A DNA stretch of 24,154 nt. Origin: Thermoleophilia bacterium. GTDB taxonomy: Bacteria; Actinomycetota; Thermoleophilia; Gaiellales; Gaiellaceae. This document shows, in pieces, positions 6,256-13,389 of this stretch. The first letter of the stretch is position 1. Each line of letters starts with the position of its first letter. The notes under the pieces are model-generated. The model did no database searches and had not been told where the DNA came from. It worked only from the letters and a program-made list of their open reading frames with translations. Both the position numbers and the translations under genes were made by a program. The stretch is taken from positions 1-24,154 of the forward strand of contig JAICYG010000016.1 of the NCBI GenBank assembly GCA_025934335.1, written 5' to 3'.

Positions 6256-9062
6256 TAGGCCGTCCCGCTGTCCAGAGTCGTTCCGGTGTCGCTGACGAAC
6301 GCCCAGTCGTAGCTCGAGGCGTGGAGAGTCAGCAGCAGCACGCCGTACCGCTTCAGCTGCAGCTCGCTCGTCGCCAGCTTCGTGGTCGGGAACGGCTGCA
6401 GGCTCTCACCGCCGCTGCCGACGACGAACTCGCGGATGCCGCCGCTCGGGTCGTACGTGCCGGTGCTCGTCTGCGGGGCGAACCGCTCGTAGTTGTGGAC
6501 GTGGCCCGAGAGGATGATCTCGGCGTGTGCGGCGACGAGGTCGCTGTAGTAGGTGCTCGACGCGGTCGACGACGACACCGACGAGAACCGCGGGTGGTGC
6601 CAGTACGCAACGGTGCACGCGGCGGGATGCGCGGCGAGGTCGGCCTTGAGCCACTTCTCCTGCTGCGAGCCGGCATAGCAGCCGTGCGACTTCGAGCAGT
6701 TCGTGTTGAGCACGACGAAGTGCCAGCCGGCGAGATCCCACGAGTAGTAGCCGAGAGACGGGTCGCCGGCCGCCGCGCCGAAGTACGTGAAGTACCCCTT
6801 GGCGCTGCCGGTGAGGTCGCAGTCGGTCGACCCCTCGGGGCTCGAGGTGTAGTACTCGTGGTTCCCGATCGCGGGGTGCGTGATCGACTTCAGCCGGCCC
6901 CACGACGGGTCGTACGACTGCAGGAACGCCTGCAGTCCGCCGCAGCCGTACTGGTTGTCGCCGAGCAGCAGCACGGCCGAGAGCGAACGGCCGAGCGCCA
7001 CGTTCGACGTCGCCATCTCGTGGCAGTCGTTCGTCGTCCCGAGCCCGCCGTTGAAGTGCGTGTTCGACGGGTCGCAGGCGATGTCACCGACGGCGGCGAC
7101 GACCGGATCGCCCGTCGCCTGCGGCAGCGCCGCAACTACCGCCGTCGCCTGCGTGCTCGCCGTCGCCGTTCCGCCGGTGTTCGTCGCGGTGACGGTGACG
7201 ACGATCCGGCCGCTGACGTCGTCGCGGCCGAGCACGTAGGAGGTGCCGGTCGCGCCCGCGACGTCGACGCAGGGCGAGGCCGCCTGCGTGCACCGCCGCC
7301 ACTGGTAGGTGAACGTGATCCCGCTGCCGCTCCACGTGCCCGGCGAAACCTGGAGCGTCTGCGCCTCGGTCGGCGTGCCGCCGATCGTCGGCGCCGTCGT
7401 GTTCACGGGCGGCGGCGGGCCGGTAGCGACCGGCGCCGTCGGCGCCGAGACAGCGCCGGCGGAGCCGAACGAGTTGGCGGCGGTGACCTGGACGCGGATC
7501 GCGTGACCCGCGTCGGTCTGCTGGATCGTGTACGAAGACGTGGCCTGGCCGCTGATCGCCGCGCAGCCGGCTCCGCCCGAATCGCAGAGCTGCCACTGGT
7601 AGGCGTACGACGACGGCGAGTTCGTCCAGCTGCCGGTCGTGGCCGTCAGCACCTGCCCCGTCTGGGCGGTGCCGAGGATCGTCGGTGCCGACGTGTTGGC
7701 CGGGGCGCCGGAGGCCACGGCGCCGCCGCTCTCCGCGGAGTAGGCGACCGTCGTGCCGCAGCCGACCGAGCAGGTATTGCCGCCGCTCACCCCGAGCCGG
7801 ATGTACTTCCCCGCGTCGGTCGAGGCGACCGTGTAGCTCGTGGCCGTCGCGCCGGCGATGTTCGCGCAGCTGGCGGGCGAGCCGGGATCGGTGCACGACT
7901 GCCACTGGTACGTCCACTTGGTTGGTGTCGGGATGCCCGTCCAGGTCCCCTTGGAGACGAGGCTCACGGTGGTGTCGACGGCGAGGCCGGTCGTCGGCGT
8001 GAACGTGGGCGCGCTCGTGTTCTGCGGCAGCGTCCCCGAGACCTTCCCCGTCTGCGTCGACGTGGCCGAGCCGGAGCCGGCCGCGTTCGACGCGGTCACC
8101 GTCACGCGGAGGGTCTTGCCGACGTCGGCCGAGACGAGCGTGTACGCGGCCGCGGTGGCGCCGCTGATCGAGGCGCAGCTCCCGCCGGTCGAGTCGCAGC
8201 GCGACCACTGGTAGGCGTAGCCGGTCGGGCTGTTCGACCAGGTGCCGTTCGACGCGGTGAGCGTCTGGCCGCCGACTGCGCTGCCGGAGACGGCGGGCAG
8301 CGTCGTGTTCACCGGCGCCGATGTCGCCGCTGCCACGTCGCCCGCGGCAGAGTAGGCCCAGGTCGAGCCGCAGCCGGACGAGCAGACGTTCGTCGCGCGC
8401 ACGCCGAGGCGCACGGCGGTGCCGAGCTGCGCGTCCGTGAGCGCGTACGTGGTGGCGGTGGCGCCGGAGATGTCGCTGCACGTCGAGGTGTCGGTCGGCG
8501 AGGTGCACGACTGCCACTGGTAGGCGTAGGAGCTGACGGTGGGCGTCGCCGACCAGGTGCCGTTCGAGGTCTCCGTGACGGTGGAGCCGGACGAGAGGCC
8601 GGTCATCGGGCTGAACGTGGGCGGTGCGGTGTTCTGGGGCGCGATTCCCGCGACCTTCGCCGTCTGCGCGGAGGTGACGGCGGGCGAGGCGCCGGCGTCG
8701 TTCGAGGCGACGACGCTGACACGGATCGTCTTGCCGAGATCGGCACGCTGGAGGGTGTAGGTCGAGGCGGTTGCGCTCGAGATGCTCACGCAGCTGCCGC
8801 CGGTCGAGCTGCACTGCAGCCACTGGTAGGCGTAGCTCGTCGGCAGGTTCGTCCAGCTGCCGGTGGTCGAGCTGAGCGTCTGGCCGACGACGACCGTGCC
8901 GGAGATGGTGGGAAGGGCCGAGTTCGCGGGCGGCGACGTCGCCGCGATGGAGCTGCGCGAGACGGAGGCCGGGACGGCCGCGGCGAGCGCAACCGCGGCG
9001 ACCACGCCGAGCAGGCGACCTGGATGGTGTCGGCGGCGCGGCGGGCGGCTATTCGAACGCAA
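6246..9062 (-). CDS. Secreted purple-acid-phosphatase-like metallophosphoesterase with six Ig-like repeats
   Basis: A 938-residue exported protein. The TTG start at 9062 is supported by an AAGGAGGT 5 bases upstream, which lies inside the end of the previous gene (14-base overlap). After a signal region (about 1-41) come six repeats of about 75-95 residues, at roughly 51-126, 148-240, 256-330, 352-444, 460-536 and 559-634. Each holds a GxW strand, a YQW strand and a pair of cysteines. The C-terminal catalytic domain keeps all metallophosphatase motifs: VGDIACD (658-664), LLGDNQYG (699-706), AIGNHEYY (731-738), AYWHHPRF (819-826) and SGHVHNYERF (852-861). The Tyr in GDxxY and the GHVHNYER end are features of purple acid phosphatases. 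It would remove phosphate from an external ester. The repeats probably bind or span cell-wall glycans. Confidence 0.9.
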   Translation of the reverse strand: MRSNSRPPRRRHHPGRLLGVVAAVALAAAVPASVSRSSIAATSPPANSALPTISGTVVVGQTLSSTTGSWTNLPTSYAYQWLQCSSTGGSCVSISSATASTYTLQRADLGKTIRVSVVASNDAGASPAVTSAQTAKVAGIAPQNTAPPTFSPMTGLSSGSTVTETSNGTWSATPTVSSYAYQWQSCTSPTDTSTCSDISGATATTYALTDAQLGTAVRLGVRATNVCSSGCGSTWAYSAAGDVAAATSAPVNTTLPAVSGSAVGGQTLTASNGTWSNSPTGYAYQWSRCDSTGGSCASISGATAAAYTLVSADVGKTLRVTVTASNAAGSGSATSTQTGKVSGTLPQNTSAPTFTPTTGLAVDTTVSLVSKGTWTGIPTPTKWTYQWQSCTDPGSPASCANIAGATATSYTVASTDAGKYIRLGVSGGNTCSVGCGTTVAYSAESGGAVASGAPANTSAPTILGTAQTGQVLTATTGSWTNSPSSYAYQWQLCDSGGAGCAAISGQATSSYTIQQTDAGHAIRVQVTAANSFGSAGAVSAPTAPVATGPPPPVNTTAPTIGGTPTEAQTLQVSPGTWSGSGITFTYQWRRCTQAASPCVDVAGATGTSYVLGRDDVSGRIVVTVTATNTGGTATASTQATAVVAALPQATGDPVVAAVGDIACDPSNTHFNGGLGTTNDCHEMATSNVALGRSLSAVLLLGDNQYGCGGLQAFLQSYDPSWGRLKSITHPAIGNHEYYTSSPEGSTDCDLTGSAKGYFTYFGAAAGDPSLGYYSWDLAGWHFVVLNTNCSKSHGCYAGSQQEKWLKADLAAHPAACTVAYWHHPRFSSVSSSTASSTYYSDLVAAHAEIILSGHVHNYERFAPQTSTGTYDPSGGIREFVVGSGGESLQPFPTTKLATSELQLKRYGVLLLTLHASSYDWAFVSDTGTTLDSGTAYCH

Positions 9063-11295
9063 GAGAGACCTCCTTCACGGGAACCGGCTCGCCGGGCGCG
9101 GCGCCGGCGGCGCCGGTCAGCCCGATCAGCTCGGGAATCTGCTCGTACCAGTCGAGCGTGACGCTGTGGAGCACGGCCGCACGGCAGCCGGCGAGGGCGG
9201 AACTGACGATCTCCCGCTCGGTGTCGGCGAGGTCGCGCCCGGTGTGGCCACGCAGGAACGGCTCGATCGCCGCGTACGGCGGGAAGCCGAACGCGTCGCC
9301 GGAGTTCGCCATCAGGATCTCGGTCGCCTCGCCGGCCTCGAGAACGCCGTCCTCGCCGGTGCCGCGTCTGATCACGACCATCGTCTCGAGGTGCGCGGTC
9401 GTCGCCTCCACGACATGCGGCACGAGCCGGCCGATCGCGTACTTCGGCGGCGGCACGATCAGCTGGACGAGCGCGTTGATGGTGGCGACCGGCAGCTGCG
9501 TCTTCGTGAGCAGGAACGCGAACTGTCGGCCGGAGCGGGAGTGAACGTGGCTCTGCAGCACGAGGCCCGCGCGCTCCCGTAGGGAGAGCAGCGGGCGCTG
9601 CACGGCCCTGACGGTGTGGCGGCTGATGGTGAGCGGCTTCGGGTAGGCGAGCGCCAACCCGTCCGCGCGCACAAGCGTCAGGTCGTCCGAGAGGAACGAC
9701 GCCGGATGCCGCTCGAGCAGCTTCAGGACAGTGGTCGTCTTGCCGGTGTCGGTGTGGGCCGTGATCAGGTGCGCCCGGCCGCCGTCCGCGATGCAGGCGC
9801 CGTGCACGAGCGCATAGCCGCGCCGGACGAGCGACCAGCGGATGACGGGCTCGACGACGTTCGTGTAGAGGACGTGCGGCGAGCGGCGGAGCAGGGGCGA
9901 GGCGACGACGTGCACTCGCTCGCCGGTCGAGATGAGGTCGATCCCGAACCCGAGGCGGCCGAGCCCCTCGTCGTACCGGGTGTGCATCGGCCGGATCGGC
10001 TCGAGCAGCGCCGTGACCAGGTCGGTCTGGAGCCGGCTGAGCGCTCCGATCTGCACGGTGATCGTCGCCGGTGCGTCGAGCGCGGGGACGCGGAAGGCGG
10101 CGAGCTCGGGCAGCGCCGTGTCGCTCTCGACCGAGACGAGTCCGTGGATGTCGTAGGCGTGGCTCGGCAGCTCGTCGTCGTCGCTCCAGATCCAGCCGTC
10201 GGCGATCGCGAAGCGGGCCGCCGTGAGCGCGACGAGTGAGACGACGTTGGCGGTGTCCGCGCCGAGCGCGAGCACGTCGACGAGGAGGACGAGGAGCGGG
10301 CCGCGCAGCAGCAGGCCGACGTTGTTGAGCACCGCGAACCCGAGCAGGCGGGTCCCGCGCGAGCGGCGCCGCTTGCGTCTGCGGTCGAAGACGAGCCGCT
10401 CCAGCCAGGCGAAGTTCCAGAGGGTCGAGACCTGGGTCGCGAGCGCGGCGGCTGCCAGGTACCGGAACGATGCGAGGTGCAGGAAGGCGGCGAAGGCGAG
10501 GGCGTTCACGACGAGGCCGCTCAGGCCGACAAGCCCGAACGCGGCCATGCGGCGTCCGACTGCACCGATGCGCAGCTCCCACAGCTGCAGCAGGTAGGCG
10601 ACGGCCTCGCGCGCCGAGGCCTTGCTCTTCTCCGCGTGGCGTACGCCGAACTCGAACGGCACCTCGCTCACGCGCAGGGCGTTCGAGCGGGCGAGGATCT
10701 CGAGCAGGATCTTGAACCCGCGCGGCCGCAGCCGGTCGAGCGGCACGAGGTTGCGGCGCACGAGGAAGAACCCACTCATCGGGTCGCTCGTCGCGTCGAG
10801 CCGGTGCGGGAAGAGCGTCTTCGCCGCGAGCGTCGAGCCACGCGAGAGCAGCGAGCGGATAGCGCCGAACGACGTGGCCCGCTGCCCGTCGGCATAGCGG
10901 CTCGCGACGACGACGTCGTCGCCGCGGCTCTCGGCCTCGGCGAGCAGCGTCGGGACGAGCTCGGGCGGATGCTGAAGGTCGGAGTCGAGGACGCAGACCC
11001 AGTGGCCCGCCGCGGCGCGGATGCCGTCGACGACGGCTCCCGCGAGCCCGTTCCGGGCCTCCTTCGGCCGGTGCACGAGCGTGACGGGGAGCGGCGTGCG
11101 CCCGGCTGCGGCCCGGACCATGTCCGGCGTGCCGTCGTCGCTGTCGTCGACGAAGACGACCTCCGTCCGCTCCGGATCCAGGTGCGGCAGCAGCCGCTCC
11201 AGGAACGGGACGACGTTTCGTTCCTCGTCCTTCGTCGGCACGACGACCGACAAGTACGGTGCCGCCGACGAGGCCTCCCCGGTCTCCGAATCCAT
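9049..11295 (-). CDS. Three-domain fusion: GT2 polyprenol-phosphate glycosyltransferase, GtrA-like membrane domain, HprK-like ATPase
   Basis: A 748-residue protein. The ATG at 11295 is preceded by purine-rich GGAGGGGGAGG; a start 19 codons further up is less likely. Domain 1 (about 14-235) is a dolichol-phosphate-mannose-synthase-like GT2 with SVVVPTKDEERNV, VFVDDSDDGT and CVLDSDLQHPPE; Asp104 and Asp106 form the DxD motif. Domain 2 (about 248-370) is a four-helix GtrA-like membrane domain with FGLVGLSGLVVN and a WNFAWLERLVF stretch, often linked to flipping or holding the polyprenyl-sugar. Domain 3 (about 385-730) resembles HPr kinase/phosphatase folds, with a Walker A AHTDTGKT (513-520) and SDDL (536-539) in the Walker B region. 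The first two domains together are common. The third in the same chain is unusual. It leads the operon, so its product probably feeds the GT39 enzyme. Confidence 0.85.
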   Translation of the reverse strand: MDSETGEASSAAPYLSVVVPTKDEERNVVPFLERLLPHLDPERTEVVFVDDSDDGTPDMVRAAAGRTPLPVTLVHRPKEARNGLAGAVVDGIRAAAGHWVCVLDSDLQHPPELVPTLLAEAESRGDDVVVASRYADGQRATSFGAIRSLLSRGSTLAAKTLFPHRLDATSDPMSGFFLVRRNLVPLDRLRPRGFKILLEILARSNALRVSEVPFEFGVRHAEKSKASAREAVAYLLQLWELRIGAVGRRMAAFGLVGLSGLVVNALAFAAFLHLASFRYLAAAALATQVSTLWNFAWLERLVFDRRRKRRRSRGTRLLGFAVLNNVGLLLRGPLLVLLVDVLALGADTANVVSLVALTAARFAIADGWIWSDDDELPSHAYDIHGLVSVESDTALPELAAFRVPALDAPATITVQIGALSRLQTDLVTALLEPIRPMHTRYDEGLGRLGFGIDLISTGERVHVVASPLLRRSPHVLYTNVVEPVIRWSLVRRGYALVHGACIADGGRAHLITAHTDTGKTTTVLKLLERHPASFLSDDLTLVRADGLALAYPKPLTISRHTVRAVQRPLLSLRERAGLVLQSHVHSRSGRQFAFLLTKTQLPVATINALVQLIVPPPKYAIGRLVPHVVEATTAHLETMVVIRRGTGEDGVLEAGEATEILMANSGDAFGFPPYAAIEPFLRGHTGRDLADTEREIVSSALAGCRAAVLHSVTLDWYEQIPELIGLTGAAGAAPGEPVPVKEVSLAFE

Positions 11296-11381
11296 GCCTC
11301 CCCCTCCGCAGCCTGCGTGCACAGGCGATCCCGTGCATCCCGCGCCGAGCATAGGAAGGCGTATCGCGGGCGAATAGTCGG

Positions 11382-11396
11382 CGAATGACGCATTCG
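11382..11396. promoter_or_regulatory. Perfect dyad CGAATG-ACG-CATTCG
   Basis: A 15-base perfect inverted repeat with 6-base arms lies about 87 bases upstream of the operon start at 11295. The same half-site (GAATG or CATTC) recurs at 11502-11506, 11520-11524 and 11530-11534 near the divergent regulator gene. It is a candidate operator for that regulator. This is inferred from position and repetition only. Confidence 0.4.
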
Positions 11397-11497
11397 TGGC
11401 GTACTGCGTCCGTCGCCCCGAAGCCGCCTCGGGGCCAGGGCCGACTACGGCAACTGCAGTACCTACGACCTACGGCCGATGCGGTCTTTACTGAACC

Positions 11498-11526
11498 TTG
11501 ACATTCGGGCTCATCCGGAGAATGCT
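11498..11526 (+). promoter_or_regulatory. Candidate sigma-70-type promoter of the response regulator gene
   Basis: A perfect -35 TTGACA at 11498-11503 is followed after 17 bases by AATGCT (11521-11526), a weak -10 with three of six consensus positions. An 11-base direct repeat CTTGACATTCG occurs at 11497-11507 and again at 11525-11535, the second copy just after the -10. A GAATG/CATTC dyad (11520-11534) overlaps the -10, which would suit repression or autoregulation. The rest of the divergent region, 11296-11496, holds a CCCCGA/TCGGGG hairpin at 11416-11434 and no gene that I can see. Confidence 0.45.
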
Positions 11527-11565
11527 TGACATTCGCGGCAGTCTTCACGGGGAGAGGGCAGGAGA

Positions 11566-12216
11566 ATCAGCTACTGCGGTCCGATTCTGATCGTCGACGC
11601 CGACGACGGGTTTCGTGATGAGGTCAAGGCCTCGCTCGGCCGGCTGGCGTACCCGCTCGCCGAGGCGCGCATGGGCGACGAGGCGTTGCGCATCGCGTTC
11701 GCGGAGCGACCGAGCCTCGTCCTGCTCGAGATCGACGTTCCCGGGGCGAGCGGCCTCGAGGTCTGCCGTGAGCTGAACGAGCGGTACGGGCCGGAGCTTC
11801 CGATCATCTTCGTCTCCGCCACGCGCACCGGTCGCCTCGACCGGATTGGCGGCCTGCTCGTCGGCGCGGACGACTACCTCGCGAAGCCCGTCGACCCGGA
11901 CGAGCTGCTCGCACGGGTGCGCCGGCACCTCTCGCGCGCGATCGGCAAGAGCCGCGGGATCAACGCGGAGGCACTCACACAGCGCGAGCGCGAGATCCTG
12001 GGCCTGCTCGCCGCCGGTCTCGACCAGCGGGCGATCGCCCACGAGCTGATCATCAGCCCGAAGACGGTCGCGACGCACATCCAGCGGGTGCTGACGAAGA
12101 TCGGCGTGGGCAGCCGCGCGCAGGCGGTCGCCTACGCGCACCAGCACGGCATCGTCGAGCCGCGGCGGGGCAGCCGCAACGCACGGCGCGGCGCGGTTCG
12201 CGAGCCGGCCGCCTAG
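11566..12216 (+). CDS. LuxR/NarL-type response regulator with Asp-to-Glu receiver, non-canonical start
   Basis: A receiver domain joined to a LuxR-type DNA-binding domain. Coding similarity begins with GPILIVDADDGFRDEV, holding the acidic pair Asp13-Asp14, but no ATG, GTG or TTG lies between the in-frame stop at 11527 and this stretch. The first ATG, at 11671, would delete strand 1 and the acidic pocket. I place the start provisionally at ATC (11566), 8-9 bases after GGGGAGAGG. The phospho-acceptor site reads LVLLEIDVPG, so Glu55 replaces the usual Asp; Ser84 (FVSAT) and Lys107 (LAKPVD) are kept. The C-terminal part (about 125-190) has LTQREREILGLLAAGL and ISPKTVATHIQRVLTKIGV, a complete LuxR helix-turn-helix. 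It probably regulates the divergent glycan operon and itself. No sensor kinase is nearby, which agrees with a phosphorylation-independent regulator. Confidence 0.75.
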   Translation: MSYCGPILIVDADDGFRDEVKASLGRLAYPLAEARMGDEALRIAFAERPSLVLLEIDVPGASGLEVCRELNERYGPELPIIFVSATRTGRLDRIGGLLVGADDYLAKPVDPDELLARVRRHLSRAIGKSRGINAEALTQREREILGLLAAGLDQRAIAHELIISPKTVATHIQRVLTKIGVGSRAQAVAYAHQHGIVEPRRGSRNARRGAVREPAA

Positions 12217-12251
12217 CCGCGCCGCGGGCCGGTACGAGGACAGCCACCGCG

Positions 12252-13178
12252 TCAGTCGTTGCGGAACGGCGCGGGGCACGCGTCGATCTTCGGGATCGCG
12301 ATGCGCGCGATCGTCGAGAACGGCTGCGGGCGGCACGCCTGGCAGATGTTCGCGTCGCAGGCGACCGAGAGGAACACGAACGCCTCCTCGATCGTGAAGC
12401 CCCACTGGTCGACGAGGAAGCGCGCGGCTTCCTCGGAGGCACGGTCGAGCGCCTCCATGAAGTCAGGGCCGGCTGTGCCGTGGACGACCCAGCGGTCGGC
12501 TAGCTCGGTCACCGGCCACGTTCCCTGCCTGCCCTTGAGGAGCGACACGCGGATCGTCACCTCGCCGGCGATCTCGACGCCGGTGAAGCAGATCTCGCCG
12601 TCGCCCATCGACGCGTGCATGTCGCCGATCGCGAGCATCCCGCCCGGCCGGCGGACGGGGAGGTAAACGGTCGCGCCGGGGCCGTGCAGGTGGTTGTCGA
12701 GGTTGCCGCCGTGCTCGCCCGCGTAGCCGTTCCCGACGGTCTCGCCGGCGGTCGCGCAGCCGATCACGCCGACCATCGGCCGCAGCGGGAACGAGATCCG
12801 CTCGTTCATGTGGATCGTATTTCCGTCGATGCGGAAGACCTGCGTGAGCGGCGCACGCACCCGCTCGATCAGCTGCCCCATGCCGGGGATGAGTGTCGCG
12901 AAGCCGGTGTCGCCCGGCTTCACCTCGAGCAGCTCGACGACGAGCGAGTCGCCCGGCTCGGCGCCGCGCACGGCAATCGGGCCGGTGGCGCTGTTCACGC
13001 GCTCGAGGTCGATCTCCGTCACGAGGTCCGCCTCCGTGCGGATCTGGCCGGTGAAGCAGTCGTTCGTCTCGAGCGTGACCGTGTCGCCCGGTTCGATCTC
13101 GAGCGCCGGCGTCATCTCCGGCCCGAACGCCCAGACGACCTCGTCCCGGGCGATCCTGTGCGTGGCGGCGACGGCCAT
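12252..13178 (-). CDS. Acetamidase/formamidase (FmdA/AmdA) family protein
   Basis: A 308-residue cytosolic enzyme of the FmdA/AmdA family, which releases ammonia from short amides such as formamide or acetamide. The frame shows the family order: an N-terminal beta region with the strand pattern EPGDTVTLET, GPIAVRGAEPGDSLVVELL, then DNHLHGPGATVYLPV and IGDMHASMGDGEICFTGVE, whose His and Asp are expected to bind the metal. An ATG at 13178 begins the family-like sequence; the ribosome binding site is weak. Near the C-terminus three cysteines (about 274, 279 and 282, CDANICQAC) sit where other members I recall usually have a DLRxSQxVD-type stretch, so this may be a distinct subgroup with an extra metal site or disulfide. 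It stands alone, converges on the regulator gene with 35 bases between stops, and shares its upstream region with a small plus-strand gene. Confidence 0.88.
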   Translation of the reverse strand: MAVAATHRIARDEVVWAFGPEMTPALEIEPGDTVTLETNDCFTGQIRTEADLVTEIDLERVNSATGPIAVRGAEPGDSLVVELLEVKPGDTGFATLIPGMGQLIERVRAPLTQVFRIDGNTIHMNERISFPLRPMVGVIGCATAGETVGNGYAGEHGGNLDNHLHGPGATVYLPVRRPGGMLAIGDMHASMGDGEICFTGVEIAGEVTIRVSLLKGRQGTWPVTELADRWVVHGTAGPDFMEALDRASEEAARFLVDQWGFTIEEAFVFLSVACDANICQACRPQPFSTIARIAIPKIDACPAPFRND

Positions 13179-13208
13179 GCCGGAATGCTACTGCCGCTCC
13201 ACCAAGGC

Positions 13209-13227
13209 GCAAAAGCCCTGCAAAAGC
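13209..13227. repeat. Direct repeat GCAAAAGC x2, 11-base period
   Basis: GCAAAAGC occurs at 13209-13216 and 13220-13227, one helical turn apart, in the 85-base gap between divergent genes. The second copy is also the loop and inner stem of CCTGC-AAAA-GCAGG (13217-13230). It may be an operator for either gene, but no regulator can be named. Confidence 0.3.
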
Positions 13228-13263
13228 AGGAGTCGTCCGACGTCTGTTGGATAACACTGCGGC

Positions 13264-13386
13264 GTGAACGCGTTTACCCCCAGGGCGACGCCGGATCCGC
13301 TCTTCTACCGGGGCCTCGGCTTCGGGCTGCTCGGCGCCGGCGCCCTCTGGCTCGCGCTCGGCCTGCTCCTCACCTACGTCCTCTGA
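13264..13386 (+). CDS. Small single-pass membrane protein, 40 residues
   Basis: A GTG at 13264 opens a 41-codon frame ending in TGA at 13384-13386. The product has a short polar N-terminus (NAFTPRATPDPLFYRGLG) and then one hydrophobic helix of about 22 residues (FGLLGAGALWLALGLLLTYV) that ends the protein. Nearly every codon ends in G or C, as in neighbouring real genes, and the frame fits exactly between the divergent start at 13178 and a convergent stop at 13390. No Shine-Dalgarno sequence is seen; GGATAAC lies 8 bases before the GTG and could be a -10 for a leaderless transcript. The family is not recognised. Similar short proteins without other domains are often missed in annotation. Confidence 0.5.
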   Translation: MNAFTPRATPDPLFYRGLGFGLLGAGALWLALGLLLTYVL

Positions 13387-13389
13387 AGA

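Noticed and set aside
6246..9062. Repetitive DNA in the Ig-like repeat region as a CRISPR or satellite array
   Set aside because: The periodicity is at protein level (75-95 codons) with diverged bases; no short identical repeats with spacers are present.
6093..9161. Plus-strand open frame of over 1000 codons
   Set aside because: It runs antisense to the phosphatase gene. Its product is an Arg/Gly/Ala-rich low-complexity sequence without domains, as expected from the complement of GC-rich coding DNA.
8786..11548. Minus-strand frame of 920 codons covering the GT2 fusion in another phase
   Set aside because: Arg/Pro-rich shadow. The real frame has DxD, GtrA and Walker A motifs.
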